A stretch of 42,938 nt of DNA, taken from assembly GCA_030066155.1 (NCBI GenBank), contig JASJCE010000001.1:1-42938 (forward strand), written 5' to 3'. Source of the stretch: Desulfobacterales bacterium (lineage in GTDB: Bacteria; Desulfobacterota; Desulfobacteria; Desulfobacterales; JAFDCJ01). The notes beneath the pieces were generated by a model. It did no database searches. It worked only from the letters and a program-made list of their open reading frames with translations, and was not told where the DNA came from. Positions 30,310 through 38,324 of this stretch are shown piece after piece. Numbering within the stretch: position 1 is the first letter of the stretch; each line of letters opens with the position of its first letter. The position numbers were made by a program, and so were the translations under genes.

Positions 30310-30480
30310 AAATCCAAAATTCGAAACCCGAAATACGAAACAAATTATAAATCCGAATTTTTCAATGACCAAACCAATTCATGGCCGCAATATTCTGCCG
30401 GTAACTCTTGTGTTTAGGTCATTTGAATTTTTGATTTTCGAATTTGTTTCGAATTTAGTAATTCGGATTTCGAATTTTAA
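30308..30480. repeat. Large fold-back element inside the pnt operon
   Basis: The left arm (30308-30370) holds AAAATTCGAAACCCGAAATA and ends in CAATGACC. The right arm (30416-30480) on the other strand holds AAAATTCGAAATCCGAATTA and ends in CAAATGACC. The arms are about 60 bases, the spacer about 45. It is the clearest inverted pair in the window and lies between pntAA and pntAB. Confidence 0.8.
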
Positions 30481-30558
30481 GAGCTACAATCACGAAACTA
30501 ATTTTTTAGATTCGTTTTAATTCGTATGTGACGACCTAACGCAATAGGAGATCATATC

Positions 30559-30849
30559 ATGTCTTTTGGCCTTCTCGTCTTTGTATTTGTGCTGGCCATC
30601 TTTCTGGGAGTGGAGCTGATCAGCAAAGTACCGTCCCAGCTGCACACGCCGCTTATGTCCGGCACCAATGCCATATCCGGCATCACGATCGTGGGCGCAT
30701 TAACCGCAACCGGCAGCGGTGCCGACGTTCTAGCCACTATCCTGGGTTTTCTGGCCTTGATATTTGCCACGATTAACGTGGTCGGCGGCTACCTGGTCAC
30801 CAATCGGATGCTGGCAATGTTCAAGCGCAAGGATGGAGAGAAGAAATGA
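30559..30849 (+). CDS. pntAB: NAD(P) transhydrogenase subunit alpha part 2 (membrane)
   Basis: A 96-residue membrane protein with three hydrophobic helices: LLVFVFVLAIFLGVELI, MSGTNAISGITIVGALTATG and ILGFLALIFATINVVGGYLV. This is the standard PntAB part of the dII proton channel, including the SGTNAISGI segment. AGGAGA lies about 8 bases before the ATG. It overlaps pntB by four bases (ATGA), so the two are translationally coupled. Confidence 0.95.
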   Translation: MSFGLLVFVFVLAIFLGVELISKVPSQLHTPLMSGTNAISGITIVGALTATGSGADVLATILGFLALIFATINVVGGYLVTNRMLAMFKRKDGEKK

Positions 30850-32231
30850 CGGATTACAACCAGACATTCATTGATCTGGGATACATCGTAGCCTCGATTC
30901 TTTTCATTATTGGCATTAAAATGTTGGGACGGCCGGAGCGGGCGCGCACGGGCAATCTGGTTTCGGCATCGGGAATGCTGATTGCCATTGTTTCAGTGAT
31001 GTTCGAATGCTGTCTGTCTTTTGAATGGGTCATCGTCGGTTTGTTGATCGGCTCGGTCATCGGCGCCATTTCAGCCCGCCTGGTCCAGATGACGGCCATG
31101 CCCCAGATGGTTGCTGTTTTAAATGGTTTCGGTGGAATCGCCAGTCTGCTGGTCGGCTGGGAAAACTATCACAGTCATCCGGACAGCAATCTGATGATAC
31201 GGATCGCCGTTCTGCTGGCTGTGTTAATCGGCGGAGTCGCTTTCTCAGGCAGCCTTGTGGCCTACGCCAAACTGGCCGGCAGAATTTCCGGTCGTCCGGT
31301 TATTTTTGCCAGGCAACAATGGATCAATCTGGGAAATCTCGCGCTTATCGTGGTCTTCGGCGCGCTGTTAATTTATCATCCGACCGGCGCCTTCCCGTAT
31401 GTAATCTTCGTCCTCATTATGTGTCTGGCCATGACACTGGGAATTTTCGGCGTCATTCCCATCGGCGGAGCGGACATGCCCGTCGTCATCGCCCTGCTGA
31501 ACAGCTATTCGGGGCTGGCTGCCTGTGCTGCCGGGTTCATTATACTGAACAATGTCCTGATCGTGGCCGGGTCACTGGTGGGAGCCAGCGGCCTGATCCT
31601 GACCGGAATCATGTGCAAAGCCATGAATCGATCGCTGGGCAATGTGCTGTTTGGGGGACTGGGGGCCACAGCTGCGGGAAATGCCGCTACAGTTCAGGGC
31701 GAACCCAAACCGATTTCGCCCGAAGACGCTTATTATATACTTGAAGCCGCCCGCTCCGTTGTGGTCGTGCCGGGCTATGGCATGGCGGTTGCCCAGGCCC
31801 AGCATGCAGTCCGGGAGTTGGGAGAAATTCTTGAGAATAATGGGGCTGAAGTCCGATACGCTATCCACCCGGTGGCCGGGCGCATGCCGGGGCATATGAA
31901 CGTCTTACTCGCTGAAGCCAACGTTATGTACGAACAACTGGCTGAAATGGAAGATGTCAATCCCATTATGGAAACCGTCGATATCTGCATTGTAATTGGT
32001 GCAAACGACGTGGTCAATCCGTCCGCCCGTGAGATGGAATCGAGCCCGATATACGGCATGCCGATTATTAACGCAGATAGAGCCAAAACCGTCATGGTGC
32101 TGAAACGCTCCATGGCCGCCGGTTTTGCCGGGGTCGACAATCCGCTGTTTATCGGGCAAAACACCCGCATGCTGTTCGGCGATGCCAAAGCTACCGTGCA
32201 GCAGCTGGTGACAGAGTTCAAAGAAAGCTGA
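30846..32231 (+). CDS. pntB: NAD(P) transhydrogenase subunit beta
   Basis: A 461-residue protein: about nine membrane helices (residues 1-270), then the soluble NADP(H)-binding domain dIII. The latter shows VVVVPGYGMAVAQAQH, HPVAGRMPGHMNVLLAEA, GANDVVNP and the closing KRSMAAGFAGVDNPLF. The membrane part keeps LNSYSGLAACAAGF. It completes the transhydrogenase with pntAA and pntAB and would supply NADPH. Confidence 0.97.
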   Translation: MTDYNQTFIDLGYIVASILFIIGIKMLGRPERARTGNLVSASGMLIAIVSVMFECCLSFEWVIVGLLIGSVIGAISARLVQMTAMPQMVAVLNGFGGIASLLVGWENYHSHPDSNLMIRIAVLLAVLIGGVAFSGSLVAYAKLAGRISGRPVIFARQQWINLGNLALIVVFGALLIYHPTGAFPYVIFVLIMCLAMTLGIFGVIPIGGADMPVVIALLNSYSGLAACAAGFIILNNVLIVAGSLVGASGLILTGIMCKAMNRSLGNVLFGGLGATAAGNAATVQGEPKPISPEDAYYILEAARSVVVVPGYGMAVAQAQHAVRELGEILENNGAEVRYAIHPVAGRMPGHMNVLLAEANVMYEQLAEMEDVNPIMETVDICIVIGANDVVNPSAREMESSPIYGMPIINADRAKTVMVLKRSMAAGFAGVDNPLFIGQNTRMLFGDAKATVQQLVTEFKES

Positions 32232-32572
32232 CGCGGGGTGCGGGGTGCGGGATTCGGGGTGCGAGCCTATCGATTGTGGATTTTGGAGTGCGGATTGCGG
32301 ATTGGAAGCGCAGAGAGCAGAGAGCAGAGAGCATAGGGCAGAGAGCAGAGAGCATGGGGCGTAGGGCAGAGGGCATTGGGCAGAGAGCAAAGAGCTTAGG
32401 GCAGAGAGCGAAGCTCCACGAAACTGAACTCATTACTATTACCTGAAATCATTTACGAATAACGAATAATCAATAACAAATAACTACGACCTATGTCTGT
32501 CATCTGTTATCTGACATCTGTTATCTGTCGTCTGTCGTCTGTCATATGACTTCTGTCATCTCCCCGGAAAGG
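32232..32572. repeat. Composite degenerate word tracts, at least four vocabularies in a row
   Basis: This 352-base gap has no gene. In order it holds GGGGTGCGGGGTGCGG words (32233-32262), GGATTTTGGAGTGCGG words (32275-32308), a long AGAGAGCAGAGAGCATAGGG tract (32309-32410), AACGAATAATCAATAAC words (32457-32485) and TCTGTCATCTGTTATCTG words (32494-32563). The tracts are stacked head to tail up to the Sir2 gene. Confidence 0.7.
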
Positions 32573-32583
32573 GTATTAAGCCA

Positions 32584-33330
32584 GTGAACGAAATAATTTC
32601 CCGAATCGCGTCAAAAATAAAGGAAGGTGGCAATAACGTCGTATTTACCGGAGCCGGCATCTCCACCGAGAGCGGCATCCCGGATTATCGCAGCCAGGGC
32701 GGAATTTGGGATAAATTTCGGCCGGTATACTTCGACGAATTTATGTCCAGTCGGGAGGCTCGGGCAGAGTACTGGCGGCGCTGGGTGGAGCTTTATCAAG
32801 GGATCCTTGAGGCCAAACCCAATTCGGCCCATCTCGCACTGGCGGATCTTCATGCCAAAGGCCTGCTTCAGGCGGTCGTCACCCAGAATGTTGACGGCCT
32901 GCATCAGGATTCAGGCCTGCCGGACGACAGGATCATCGAGCTGCACGGCAATACCCGGCGTATCCGCTGTATGGGCTGCCGCCGGATCGCGTCCCTCGAA
33001 AATGTGCGGGATCGACTGGCATCAGGTGACCCGGCTCCCGATTGTGAATGCGGCGGCTATCTGAAGCCGGACACGATATCCTTCGGCCAATCCATGCCGG
33101 TTGCGGAAGTTGAAAAGGCCGTCAATCTATCCCGCAAGAGCGATTTTTTCATGGTTGTGGGTTCCACCCTGCTGGTTCAACCGGCAGCGCAAATGCCGGT
33201 ATACGCGAAACAAAACGGCGCCTTTCTGGCCATCGTCAATCTGTCGGATACCCCGTGCGACAGCATGTGCGATGCCCTCATCCGGGAAAAGGCCGGTGGG
33301 GTGCTGCAGAAAATCGTCGCTGAAATCTAA
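32584..33330 (+). CDS. cobB: Sir2-family NAD-dependent protein deacylase
   Basis: A 248-residue sirtuin that removes acyl groups from lysines using NAD+. The family motifs are TGAGISTESGIPDYR, TQNVDGLHQDSG and the catalytic histidine in IELHGN. The small domain keeps four zinc-binding cysteines: CMGC and CEC (the latter in DCECGGYLKPD, spaced C-x-C). The start is GTG with GGAAAGG about 9 bases before it. It stands after a long repeat stretch, so it probably has its own promoter. Reversal of acetylation on central enzymes such as those encoded nearby is only a guess. Confidence 0.93.
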   Translation: MNEIISRIASKIKEGGNNVVFTGAGISTESGIPDYRSQGGIWDKFRPVYFDEFMSSREARAEYWRRWVELYQGILEAKPNSAHLALADLHAKGLLQAVVTQNVDGLHQDSGLPDDRIIELHGNTRRIRCMGCRRIASLENVRDRLASGDPAPDCECGGYLKPDTISFGQSMPVAEVEKAVNLSRKSDFFMVVGSTLLVQPAAQMPVYAKQNGAFLAIVNLSDTPCDSMCDALIREKAGGVLQKIVAEI

Positions 33331-33352
33331 CATCGTGCTAACATTTCAAACC

Positions 33353-33388
33353 TTGTTGAATAGTTAAATGGTTGACTGGTTGATTAGG
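33353..33388. repeat. Degenerate tract, GGTTGACTGGTTGATTAG vocabulary
   Basis: Words such as TTGAATAGTTAAATGG and TTGACTGGTTGATTAG make up this tract, which directly abuts the phosphatase remnant that follows. A similar tract is at 34415-34447. Confidence 0.55.
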
Positions 33389-33567
33389 ACCATTCAAATG
33401 CGGCGGGGGAATTTTTCGGTAAACAGCGGCTTTACACGGCACTGCAACAGTACGGTGACCGGTCCGTTCAGAATCTCGTCAAGTGTTTAATGCGGGCAAC
33501 TCATGATTTTGCCGGGAATGCGAAATCGAAAGATGATATCAGCTTAATGGTAATCGAATATGGGTAA
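33388..33567 (+). pseudogene. C-terminal remnant of a SpoIIE/RsbU-type PP2C phosphatase
   Basis: About 59 codons ending in a stop at 33565-33567 read NAAGEFFGKQRLYTALQQYG, then a helix with NLVKCLMRATHDF, then KDDISLMVIEYG. This is the usual C-terminal end of SpoIIE-domain phosphatases, where N-x-x-G-E-x-F-G-x-x-R-L and DDIT/SLxVI are conserved. There is no start codon or ribosome site. The fragment begins where the degenerate repeat ends, so the rest of the gene has been lost or replaced. Such phosphatases act in anti-sigma partner switching. Confidence 0.7.
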
Positions 33568-33744
33568 GGCCGGCATCCACCCGCACAGCGTATGCATTTG
33601 CAAGGCAAGCGCCGCATAGAGATTGTTGTCGTTCTTCATGGGACTTGACGCCTTTTTTGCAAGTTTGTCGATTAATAATTAATTTAGCATGTTTCGAAAT
33701 AAGTATCGGCCATACCACCCAAATATTGAGAAGGGGGTACTGAA
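33568..33744 (+). other. Gene-free stretch after the phosphatase remnant
   Basis: The remainder of the 414-base gap between the Sir2 and MBL-fold genes holds no repeat tract or promoter that I can support. It ends with the GAGAAGGGGG ribosome site of the MBL-fold gene. Confidence 0.4.
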
Positions 33745-34410
33745 ATGAAGTTGACCGACAATCTGCATGCCTTTATCTGGGAGTCCATGACCACCAACAA
33801 CTGCAACTCATTTTTTATAGACGGTCAGAGTCGGATTTTGATCGATCCGGGTCACCGCGGGCTCTTCGAGCATGTCGAGCGGGGATTGGCGCAGCTCAAC
33901 TTGAGGATTGAAGATATTGATGCTGTCATTTGCACCCATGGTCATCCGGATCATCTTGAGGCAATTCCCTTATTCAAGGAGAAGTCCATCCCGTTTACGA
34001 TGCATCAAACGGAATGGGAGTGGATATCGACGGTTGGGAAGCAGATGAGCGCCGCCTTCGGGATCGAGATCGATGATATTCGCCCTGATTTTCTGCTCAA
34101 AGAAGGATCTTTCTCTATGAATGGGCTTGAACTGGAAGTCATTCATACTCCCGGTCATTCGCCCGGCTCGGTAACCCTGTACTGGTCCCGGGAAAAAGCG
34201 TTATTCACCGGCGATCTTGTCTTCAAGGACGGAGTCGGCCGCACCGATCTTCCCGGTGGAGACGGAACACAGCTTAAAGAGAGCATAAAAGGACTTAAAA
34301 ACTTCGATGTTGAATGGCTCCTATCAGGACACGGCGAGGTCATCGCCGGCGTCGAAAACGTGAAAAAGAATTTTGAAACAGTCGAATCATTTTATTTCGG
34401 GTATGTATAG
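33745..34410 (+). CDS. MBL-fold metallo-hydrolase (glyoxalase II-like)
   Basis: A 221-residue metallo-beta-lactamase-fold enzyme with all metal sites: THGHPDHLE (HxHxDH), HTPGHSPGS, the aspartate in FTGDLVF and the histidine in LLSGHGEV. That pattern suits a two-metal thioester or other hydrolase; the glyoxalase II extension with its second substrate domain is absent. AGAAGGGGG precedes the ATG. No neighbour points to its substrate. Confidence 0.88.
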   Translation: MKLTDNLHAFIWESMTTNNCNSFFIDGQSRILIDPGHRGLFEHVERGLAQLNLRIEDIDAVICTHGHPDHLEAIPLFKEKSIPFTMHQTEWEWISTVGKQMSAAFGIEIDDIRPDFLLKEGSFSMNGLELEVIHTPGHSPGSVTLYWSREKALFTGDLVFKDGVGRTDLPGGDGTQLKESIKGLKNFDVEWLLSGHGEVIAGVENVKKNFETVESFYFGYV

Positions 34411-34414
34411 TTTT

Positions 34415-34645
34415 CGTTGATTGGTTGACTTGTTGATTAGTCAATTAGTGTAAAATGACAGATTTTGGACTTCGGAAGTGGAGAGGTGGACCCGGAGTCG
34501 TTCTGTTGGTCACAGAATTAGGCCGCGGCTAGCAATGCGGAAGTCGGAATACCGAAACATAGGGTTTTTTCTAAAAAAGATAGAATACCTTCATTTGTAA
34601 TTCGTCAATCGTCATTCGTCATTCGTCATTCGTCATTCGCAAGGG
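34415..34645. repeat. Degenerate tracts with inverted GTATTCTATC core and GTCATTCGTCATTCG words
   Basis: A GATTGGTTGACTTGTTGATT tract (34415-34447) comes first, then GGACTTCGGAAGTGG-type words. GATAGAATACCT (34579-34590), the inverted core, follows. A nearly regular CGTCATTCGTCATTCG tract (34601-34640) ends at the convergent gene's stop. Next to the core the word vocabulary differs from that in other copies. Confidence 0.65.
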
Positions 34646-34652
34646 GCATTCG

Positions 34653-35192
34653 TCATGGTGCACCGCCTTTAAACCCCGCTTTCAAATGGTTGAGTTGCTT
34701 TTCAAATTGTCCGCGCATATCCTGCACCAGCTGCTGCCATTCTTCGTCGGCATCGAGGTTGGAAACAACTGCCGTACCCGTGATCGCATATTTTTTTTCC
34801 AGACGATCTTTAATTTGCAGGGAGCGCTTTTGCGCAGCCTCACGATAAGCTACCCGATAGTCATCAATCATCGAGCTGATTTGGGCAGTTTCAAAATGGC
34901 AGCAGGTATTTAGGATAGATAAAAATATACCGGTATCTGCATCCGGATCAAAACGGGAGAAAATTTCATCGATTAACGGGCTGTCATCTGACTGCCCGAA
35001 TTCCGTCTTCAATTGTTCGTACTCAGCTTGAAATTGACTCGCGGGAATCAACCCATCCTGCAGTTTTTGCAGCATCCCTTTGATGCGACTGGCAACTTCC
35101 GATTGTTTCTGTGCCTGCTTTTCCTCATCGCTTAATTTCAGGTTTCTGGTTTTTTCCATAACCAGATCCAATGTACTTTTTATTTCACCCAT
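34653..35192 (-). CDS. Hypothetical coiled-coil protein
   Basis: I do not recognise this 179-residue protein. It is charged and mostly helical, without signal peptide or membrane helix. It has a glutamine- and lysine-rich stretch (LSDEEKQAQKQSEVASRI), an acidic segment FSRFDPDADTGIF and, near the middle, two adjacent cysteines with histidine in NTCCHFE. The ATG ending at 35192 has GGAAAGG about 10 bases before it; a start 30 bases earlier is less likely. It faces the MBL-fold gene, with repeats in the gap between. Function unknown. Confidence 0.7.
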   Translation of the reverse strand: MGEIKSTLDLVMEKTRNLKLSDEEKQAQKQSEVASRIKGMLQKLQDGLIPASQFQAEYEQLKTEFGQSDDSPLIDEIFSRFDPDADTGIFLSILNTCCHFETAQISSMIDDYRVAYREAAQKRSLQIKDRLEKKYAITGTAVVSNLDADEEWQQLVQDMRGQFEKQLNHLKAGFKGGAP

Positions 35193-35274
35193 TCGTATCG
35201 AGCCTTTCCAATAATAAATCAAATTAGATAATTTAACAATTTTACATCAAGCCTTGCTAAAGATTCTATAAAAT

Positions 35275-35475
35275 CACAAGCACCAAAAACCAAATTCCAA
35301 ATAATTTCCAAATCCCAAATTCGAAATACCAAACACGCCATAAAATTATAGCACCCTTGAAACCAATTCGGAATCAATCTTATCTATAGACAACGTAAAG
35401 GCTCGTGTTTTGGAAATTGCGAATTGAATATTGAGATTTTTTTGTAATTTGGTGCTTGAGATTTGGAATTTTGTT
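35275..35475. repeat. Fold-back repeat, AAGCACCAAA plus CCAAATTCC words
   Basis: The left arm (35275-35332) reads CACAAGCACCAAAAACCAAA and continues with TTCCAAATCCCAAATTCG. The right arm (35408-35475) on the other strand includes AATTCCAAATCTCAAGCACC and AATATTCAATTCGCAATTTC. The arms match imperfectly across about 75 bases of spacer. This accounts for most of the 353-base gap before the CULT gene. Confidence 0.65.
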
Positions 35476-35545
35476 GTCATACTACCGCTCTAAATGTGAG
35501 CGACTTTGATCGACACAGCACCAAAGTTGAGGCACCCTCCAAAAA

Positions 35546-35974
35546 TCACCCGGGTTCTATCAGCTTATCCATTATGAGTCCATGAAACACATCTCCACTG
35601 CCGGAGCTGAAAATCCACCCCAGATGCGTCAGGCACATGACACAATAACATATTCGCCACTTGTATCCCGCAAACCAGGTGAATTCGTCACTGGCCGCAC
35701 CGGCATAACCGCACCCAATAACATTTTTGAAGCACCCGATGTCAAAAACAATACCATGGGGATTGGCAAAGGTGTGCCGGTGTGATCCCTGCATTGCAAT
35801 TCGGTCATCAGGCCGGGTAATCGCCTGGCGGCATTGACGGCAGAGGATGTATTCCTCTTCCTCAGGTTCCGGCTCCTCGGCCTCTTTTTCAAGAACAGCA
35901 ATGTCGCCTTCAGCATCAGATTGGTCCGCAGGCTCGCGTAGACACTGGATATTGACGGTGTCCCAACGAATCAT
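35546..35974 (-). CDS. CULT-domain (cereblon-like) protein
   Basis: A 142-residue protein: an acidic, probably disordered head (residues 15-42, EKEAEEPEPEEEE) followed by one CULT domain (44-141). The domain is the thalidomide-binding fold of human cereblon. Zinc cysteines are C45, C48, C111 and C114. The cage tryptophans are W100, W106 and W120, with F122. The spacings W-6-W-5-C-3-C-6-W-2-F are the same as in cereblon as I recall (W380, W386, C391, C394, W400, F402), and WFAGYKW and THLGWIF mirror WFPGYAW and SHIGWKF. AAGGAT precedes the ATG. Such single-domain forms are known in bacteria, for example Magnetospirillum; the natural ligand is unresolved, uridine or cyclised imide ends being candidates. 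Confidence 0.9.
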   Translation of the reverse strand: MIRWDTVNIQCLREPADQSDAEGDIAVLEKEAEEPEPEEEEYILCRQCRQAITRPDDRIAMQGSHRHTFANPHGIVFDIGCFKNVIGCGYAGAASDEFTWFAGYKWRICYCVMCLTHLGWIFSSGSGDVFHGLIMDKLIEPG

Positions 35975-36154
35975 GATGAAGATCCTTACACTTGTTTATT
36001 CGACTTCCCATATGGGATAGCTGACAGCTAGCCGTCAGTTTGCTAAATCTGCCACAATCGAGCATCATTTAACCATATCTTTTCTCGATCAGCCACATTT
36101 TTTTAGCGCCGATACAAATCCGTCGATAAGAACTGAGTACAAATAAACCCAAAA

Positions 36155-36200
36155 ATATGCGCAGCATAAAATAATTAATCCGCGGCAGCTCCAATCTGAA
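36155..36200. repeat. Short intergenic repeat, GGATTAATTATTTTATGCTG type (inverted copy)
   Basis: On the minus strand the sequence reads GCTGCCGCGGATTAATTATT and then TTATGCTGCGCATA. It is the third copy of the element at 3355-3400 and 7331-7380, in the opposite orientation. The rest of the gap 35975-36261 shows no gene. Confidence 0.4.
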
Positions 36201-36261
36201 AGCTTCCTTCAGCTATCAAAGAGCTATATCAAGTCCCCAATACGTTATTTTCCATGGCGGA

Positions 36262-38022
36262 TTAATTATTGAAAAGTGACTTTTTAAGCACGGCCTTGTC
36301 ATAGGCCCTGATGATGTCCCGGCGGCTGACAATTCCGACTAGACGTCCGGGGTCGCGGACGGACATCACGGGCAGCGTTGCGAAATCTTTGCGGCTTATT
36401 TTTTCCAGGGCCGCATAAAGATTATCATCGGCGGAAACGGTCACCACATCAGACGTCGCCAGATCCTTGGCCACCAACAGATGCTTGAGATCTTCATTGA
36501 ATATGGCTTCGCTGTAATCGTTGAATGAAACAATGCCGGCAAGGCTGTTGTCGGAATCAAGCACCGGAAAACTGTTGAACTTGCTCTTGGCAATGATATC
36601 CGCCATGACCTCCATGGTGCATCCTTCGGATATCGTTTCGACCCCGCGGGTCATGACCTCGCTCACGCGGATGGACTTCAAGATATTGACTTCTTTGCCT
36701 TCTTTGATGTTGACTCCCCGTCGGCCCAGCTTCAAAGTGTAGATTGAATCCTTCAGCAATTGCCCGCTGGCAATCGCACCGATAATACAGGAGAACATCA
36801 ACGGAAGTATAATTTTGTAGTCGCCGGTCATTTCAAACAGTATCAGGATAGCTGACAGGGGTCCATGGGTCGTCGCAGCCACGACGGCACCCATGCCGAC
36901 AATACTGTATGCGCCGGGAGAGGCCGTTGTGGCCGGAAACAGGGTGTGGACCACCATTCCGAAAAAACCACCGGCCATGGCGCCCAAAAACAGGGATGGA
37001 GCGAAAATGCCGCCGGATCCGCCGGAACCGATGGTAATGGATGTCGCCAGGATCTTCACTACAACCAGCAGCAGCATGAGCCACCAGGCGATTTGCTGCA
37101 TCAGCACCATATCCATAGCGCCATACCCAACCCCCAGGATCTGGGGGAATGCCAAGCCGAGAGCACCCAGGATCAACCCGCCGATGACGGCCTTGAGATA
37201 CTCGGGAAATTTAAAGCTATCGAACAGGTCTTCAACCCGGTAGAGCGTTTTGGTAAATGTCACACCCACCACCGCGCAAAAAAGTCCCAGAAACAGGTAA
37301 ATCGGAAATTCCCAGACACTGACCAGTTCATAAGTCGGAACGATGAAGGCCGGCGTATCCCCAAGGTAGGCGCGCGAGACCGCCGTAGCCACGACGGAAG
37401 AGATCACGATCGGACTGAAGGTGGCCAGCCCGAAATCTCCCAGAATGATTTCCAGCGCAAACATCGATCCGGCTATAGGGGCATTGAATGTCGCGGCAAT
37501 GCCGGCGGCGGCCCCGCAACCGACCAGAGTTCGCATGCGATCTGCAGAGACTTTCAATATCTGTCCCAGAGTAGAGCCGATGGCAGAACCGATTTGCACG
37601 ATGGGACCCTCTCGTCCAACTGAGCCACCGGTGCTGATACTGACGGCAGAAGCCAGAGATTTTACCAGAACAATCCGTTTCCGGATAATGCCGTTGCGCA
37701 GGGCCACGGCCTCCATCACCTCGGGCACCCCGTGTCCTTTGGCCTCCCTGGCCAGAAAATAAACCAATGGCCCCACAATGACCCCTCCCAATGCGGGAAT
37801 CCAGATCTTGATGTGCCAGGGAATAGTTGCGACCACTTCGAGCAGTTCATCGGAAGATCCATAGGCGATCGTCTGCAGGAAATCGATCAGGTATCTAAAT
37901 CCAATTGCACCGAATCCGCCGGCAATCCCAACCACTACGGCCAAAACGGCCATAATGGTGTGTTCGTTGGTTCGGATCTTTCGCAGAATCAACCAGTTAA
38001 TGGAGAGCAAGCGGTTAAACAT
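36262..38022 (-). CDS. ClC-family chloride channel/transporter with tandem CBS domains
   Basis: A 586-residue ClC protein. The membrane part (about residues 25-430) shows the ClC anion-pore motifs: KGHGVPEVM in place of the usual GSGIP, GGSVGREGP with the gating glutamate, and GSGGSGGIFAPSLF. The gating glutamate suggests Cl-/H+ exchange rather than a pure channel. Two CBS domains follow (about 460-580: VSEVMTRGVETISEG and DLATSDVVTVSADDN), which usually sense adenine nucleotides. I use the ATG ending at 38022; the frame extends to 38073, but that addition is not like the family. A promoter is at 38209-38237. Confidence 0.92.
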   Translation of the reverse strand: MFNRLLSINWLILRKIRTNEHTIMAVLAVVVGIAGGFGAIGFRYLIDFLQTIAYGSSDELLEVVATIPWHIKIWIPALGGVIVGPLVYFLAREAKGHGVPEVMEAVALRNGIIRKRIVLVKSLASAVSISTGGSVGREGPIVQIGSAIGSTLGQILKVSADRMRTLVGCGAAAGIAATFNAPIAGSMFALEIILGDFGLATFSPIVISSVVATAVSRAYLGDTPAFIVPTYELVSVWEFPIYLFLGLFCAVVGVTFTKTLYRVEDLFDSFKFPEYLKAVIGGLILGALGLAFPQILGVGYGAMDMVLMQQIAWWLMLLLVVVKILATSITIGSGGSGGIFAPSLFLGAMAGGFFGMVVHTLFPATTASPGAYSIVGMGAVVAATTHGPLSAILILFEMTGDYKIILPLMFSCIIGAIASGQLLKDSIYTLKLGRRGVNIKEGKEVNILKSIRVSEVMTRGVETISEGCTMEVMADIIAKSKFNSFPVLDSDNSLAGIVSFNDYSEAIFNEDLKHLLVAKDLATSDVVTVSADDNLYAALEKISRKDFATLPVMSVRDPGRLVGIVSRRDIIRAYDKAVLKKSLFNN

Positions 38023-38208
38023 AGACGCATTCGCCTTCTGGAAGTTTAAAAATCCGGTCCGCAATACCCGCACACCAGGTCGTTCTCAAACTATCTTTTC
38101 CGAAATCGGATATCAAAATCCGGATCATTGCTAGCGGCATTCAAACCCACCCCTTAATATTTGAAAATATTTGTGATTTTTATGTTGCCGCTTGCGGTTC
38201 TGTCAAGA

Positions 38209-38237
38209 AATATATTGAGCACTTGACAAAATGTCAA
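38209..38237 (-). promoter_or_regulatory. Sigma-70-type promoter for the ClC gene
   Basis: On the minus strand TTGACA (38237-38232) and TATATT (38214-38209) are exactly 17 bases apart. The -35 box is one half of the palindrome TTGACA-AAA-TGTCAA (38223-38237), whose other half is the -35 of the divergent promoter. The leader would be about 180 bases. Confidence 0.55.
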
Positions 38238-38250
38238 AAGTGTATAGATT
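38223..38250 (+). promoter_or_regulatory. Candidate promoter for the FmdB-like gene, sharing a palindrome
   Basis: TTGACA (38223-38228) and TAGATT (38245-38250) are 16 bases apart. The leader to the ATG at 38325 would be about 70 bases. The palindrome TTGACAAAATGTCAA joins the -35 boxes of both divergent promoters and could be a shared operator. The remainder of the 302-base gap between the two genes shows nothing else. Confidence 0.45.
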
Positions 38251-38324
38251 TGCGTCAAAAAAAGGGACCAAAGAAGTCGACAGATCTGATATGGTTAGCT
38301 GAACATCAGGTTGAGGAGGAAGGT

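Noticed and set aside
32309-32410. Possible CRISPR array in the AGAGAGCAGAGAGC tract
   Set aside because: The words are too short and varied, and there is no constant repeat of 24-40 bases with unique spacers and no cas gene.
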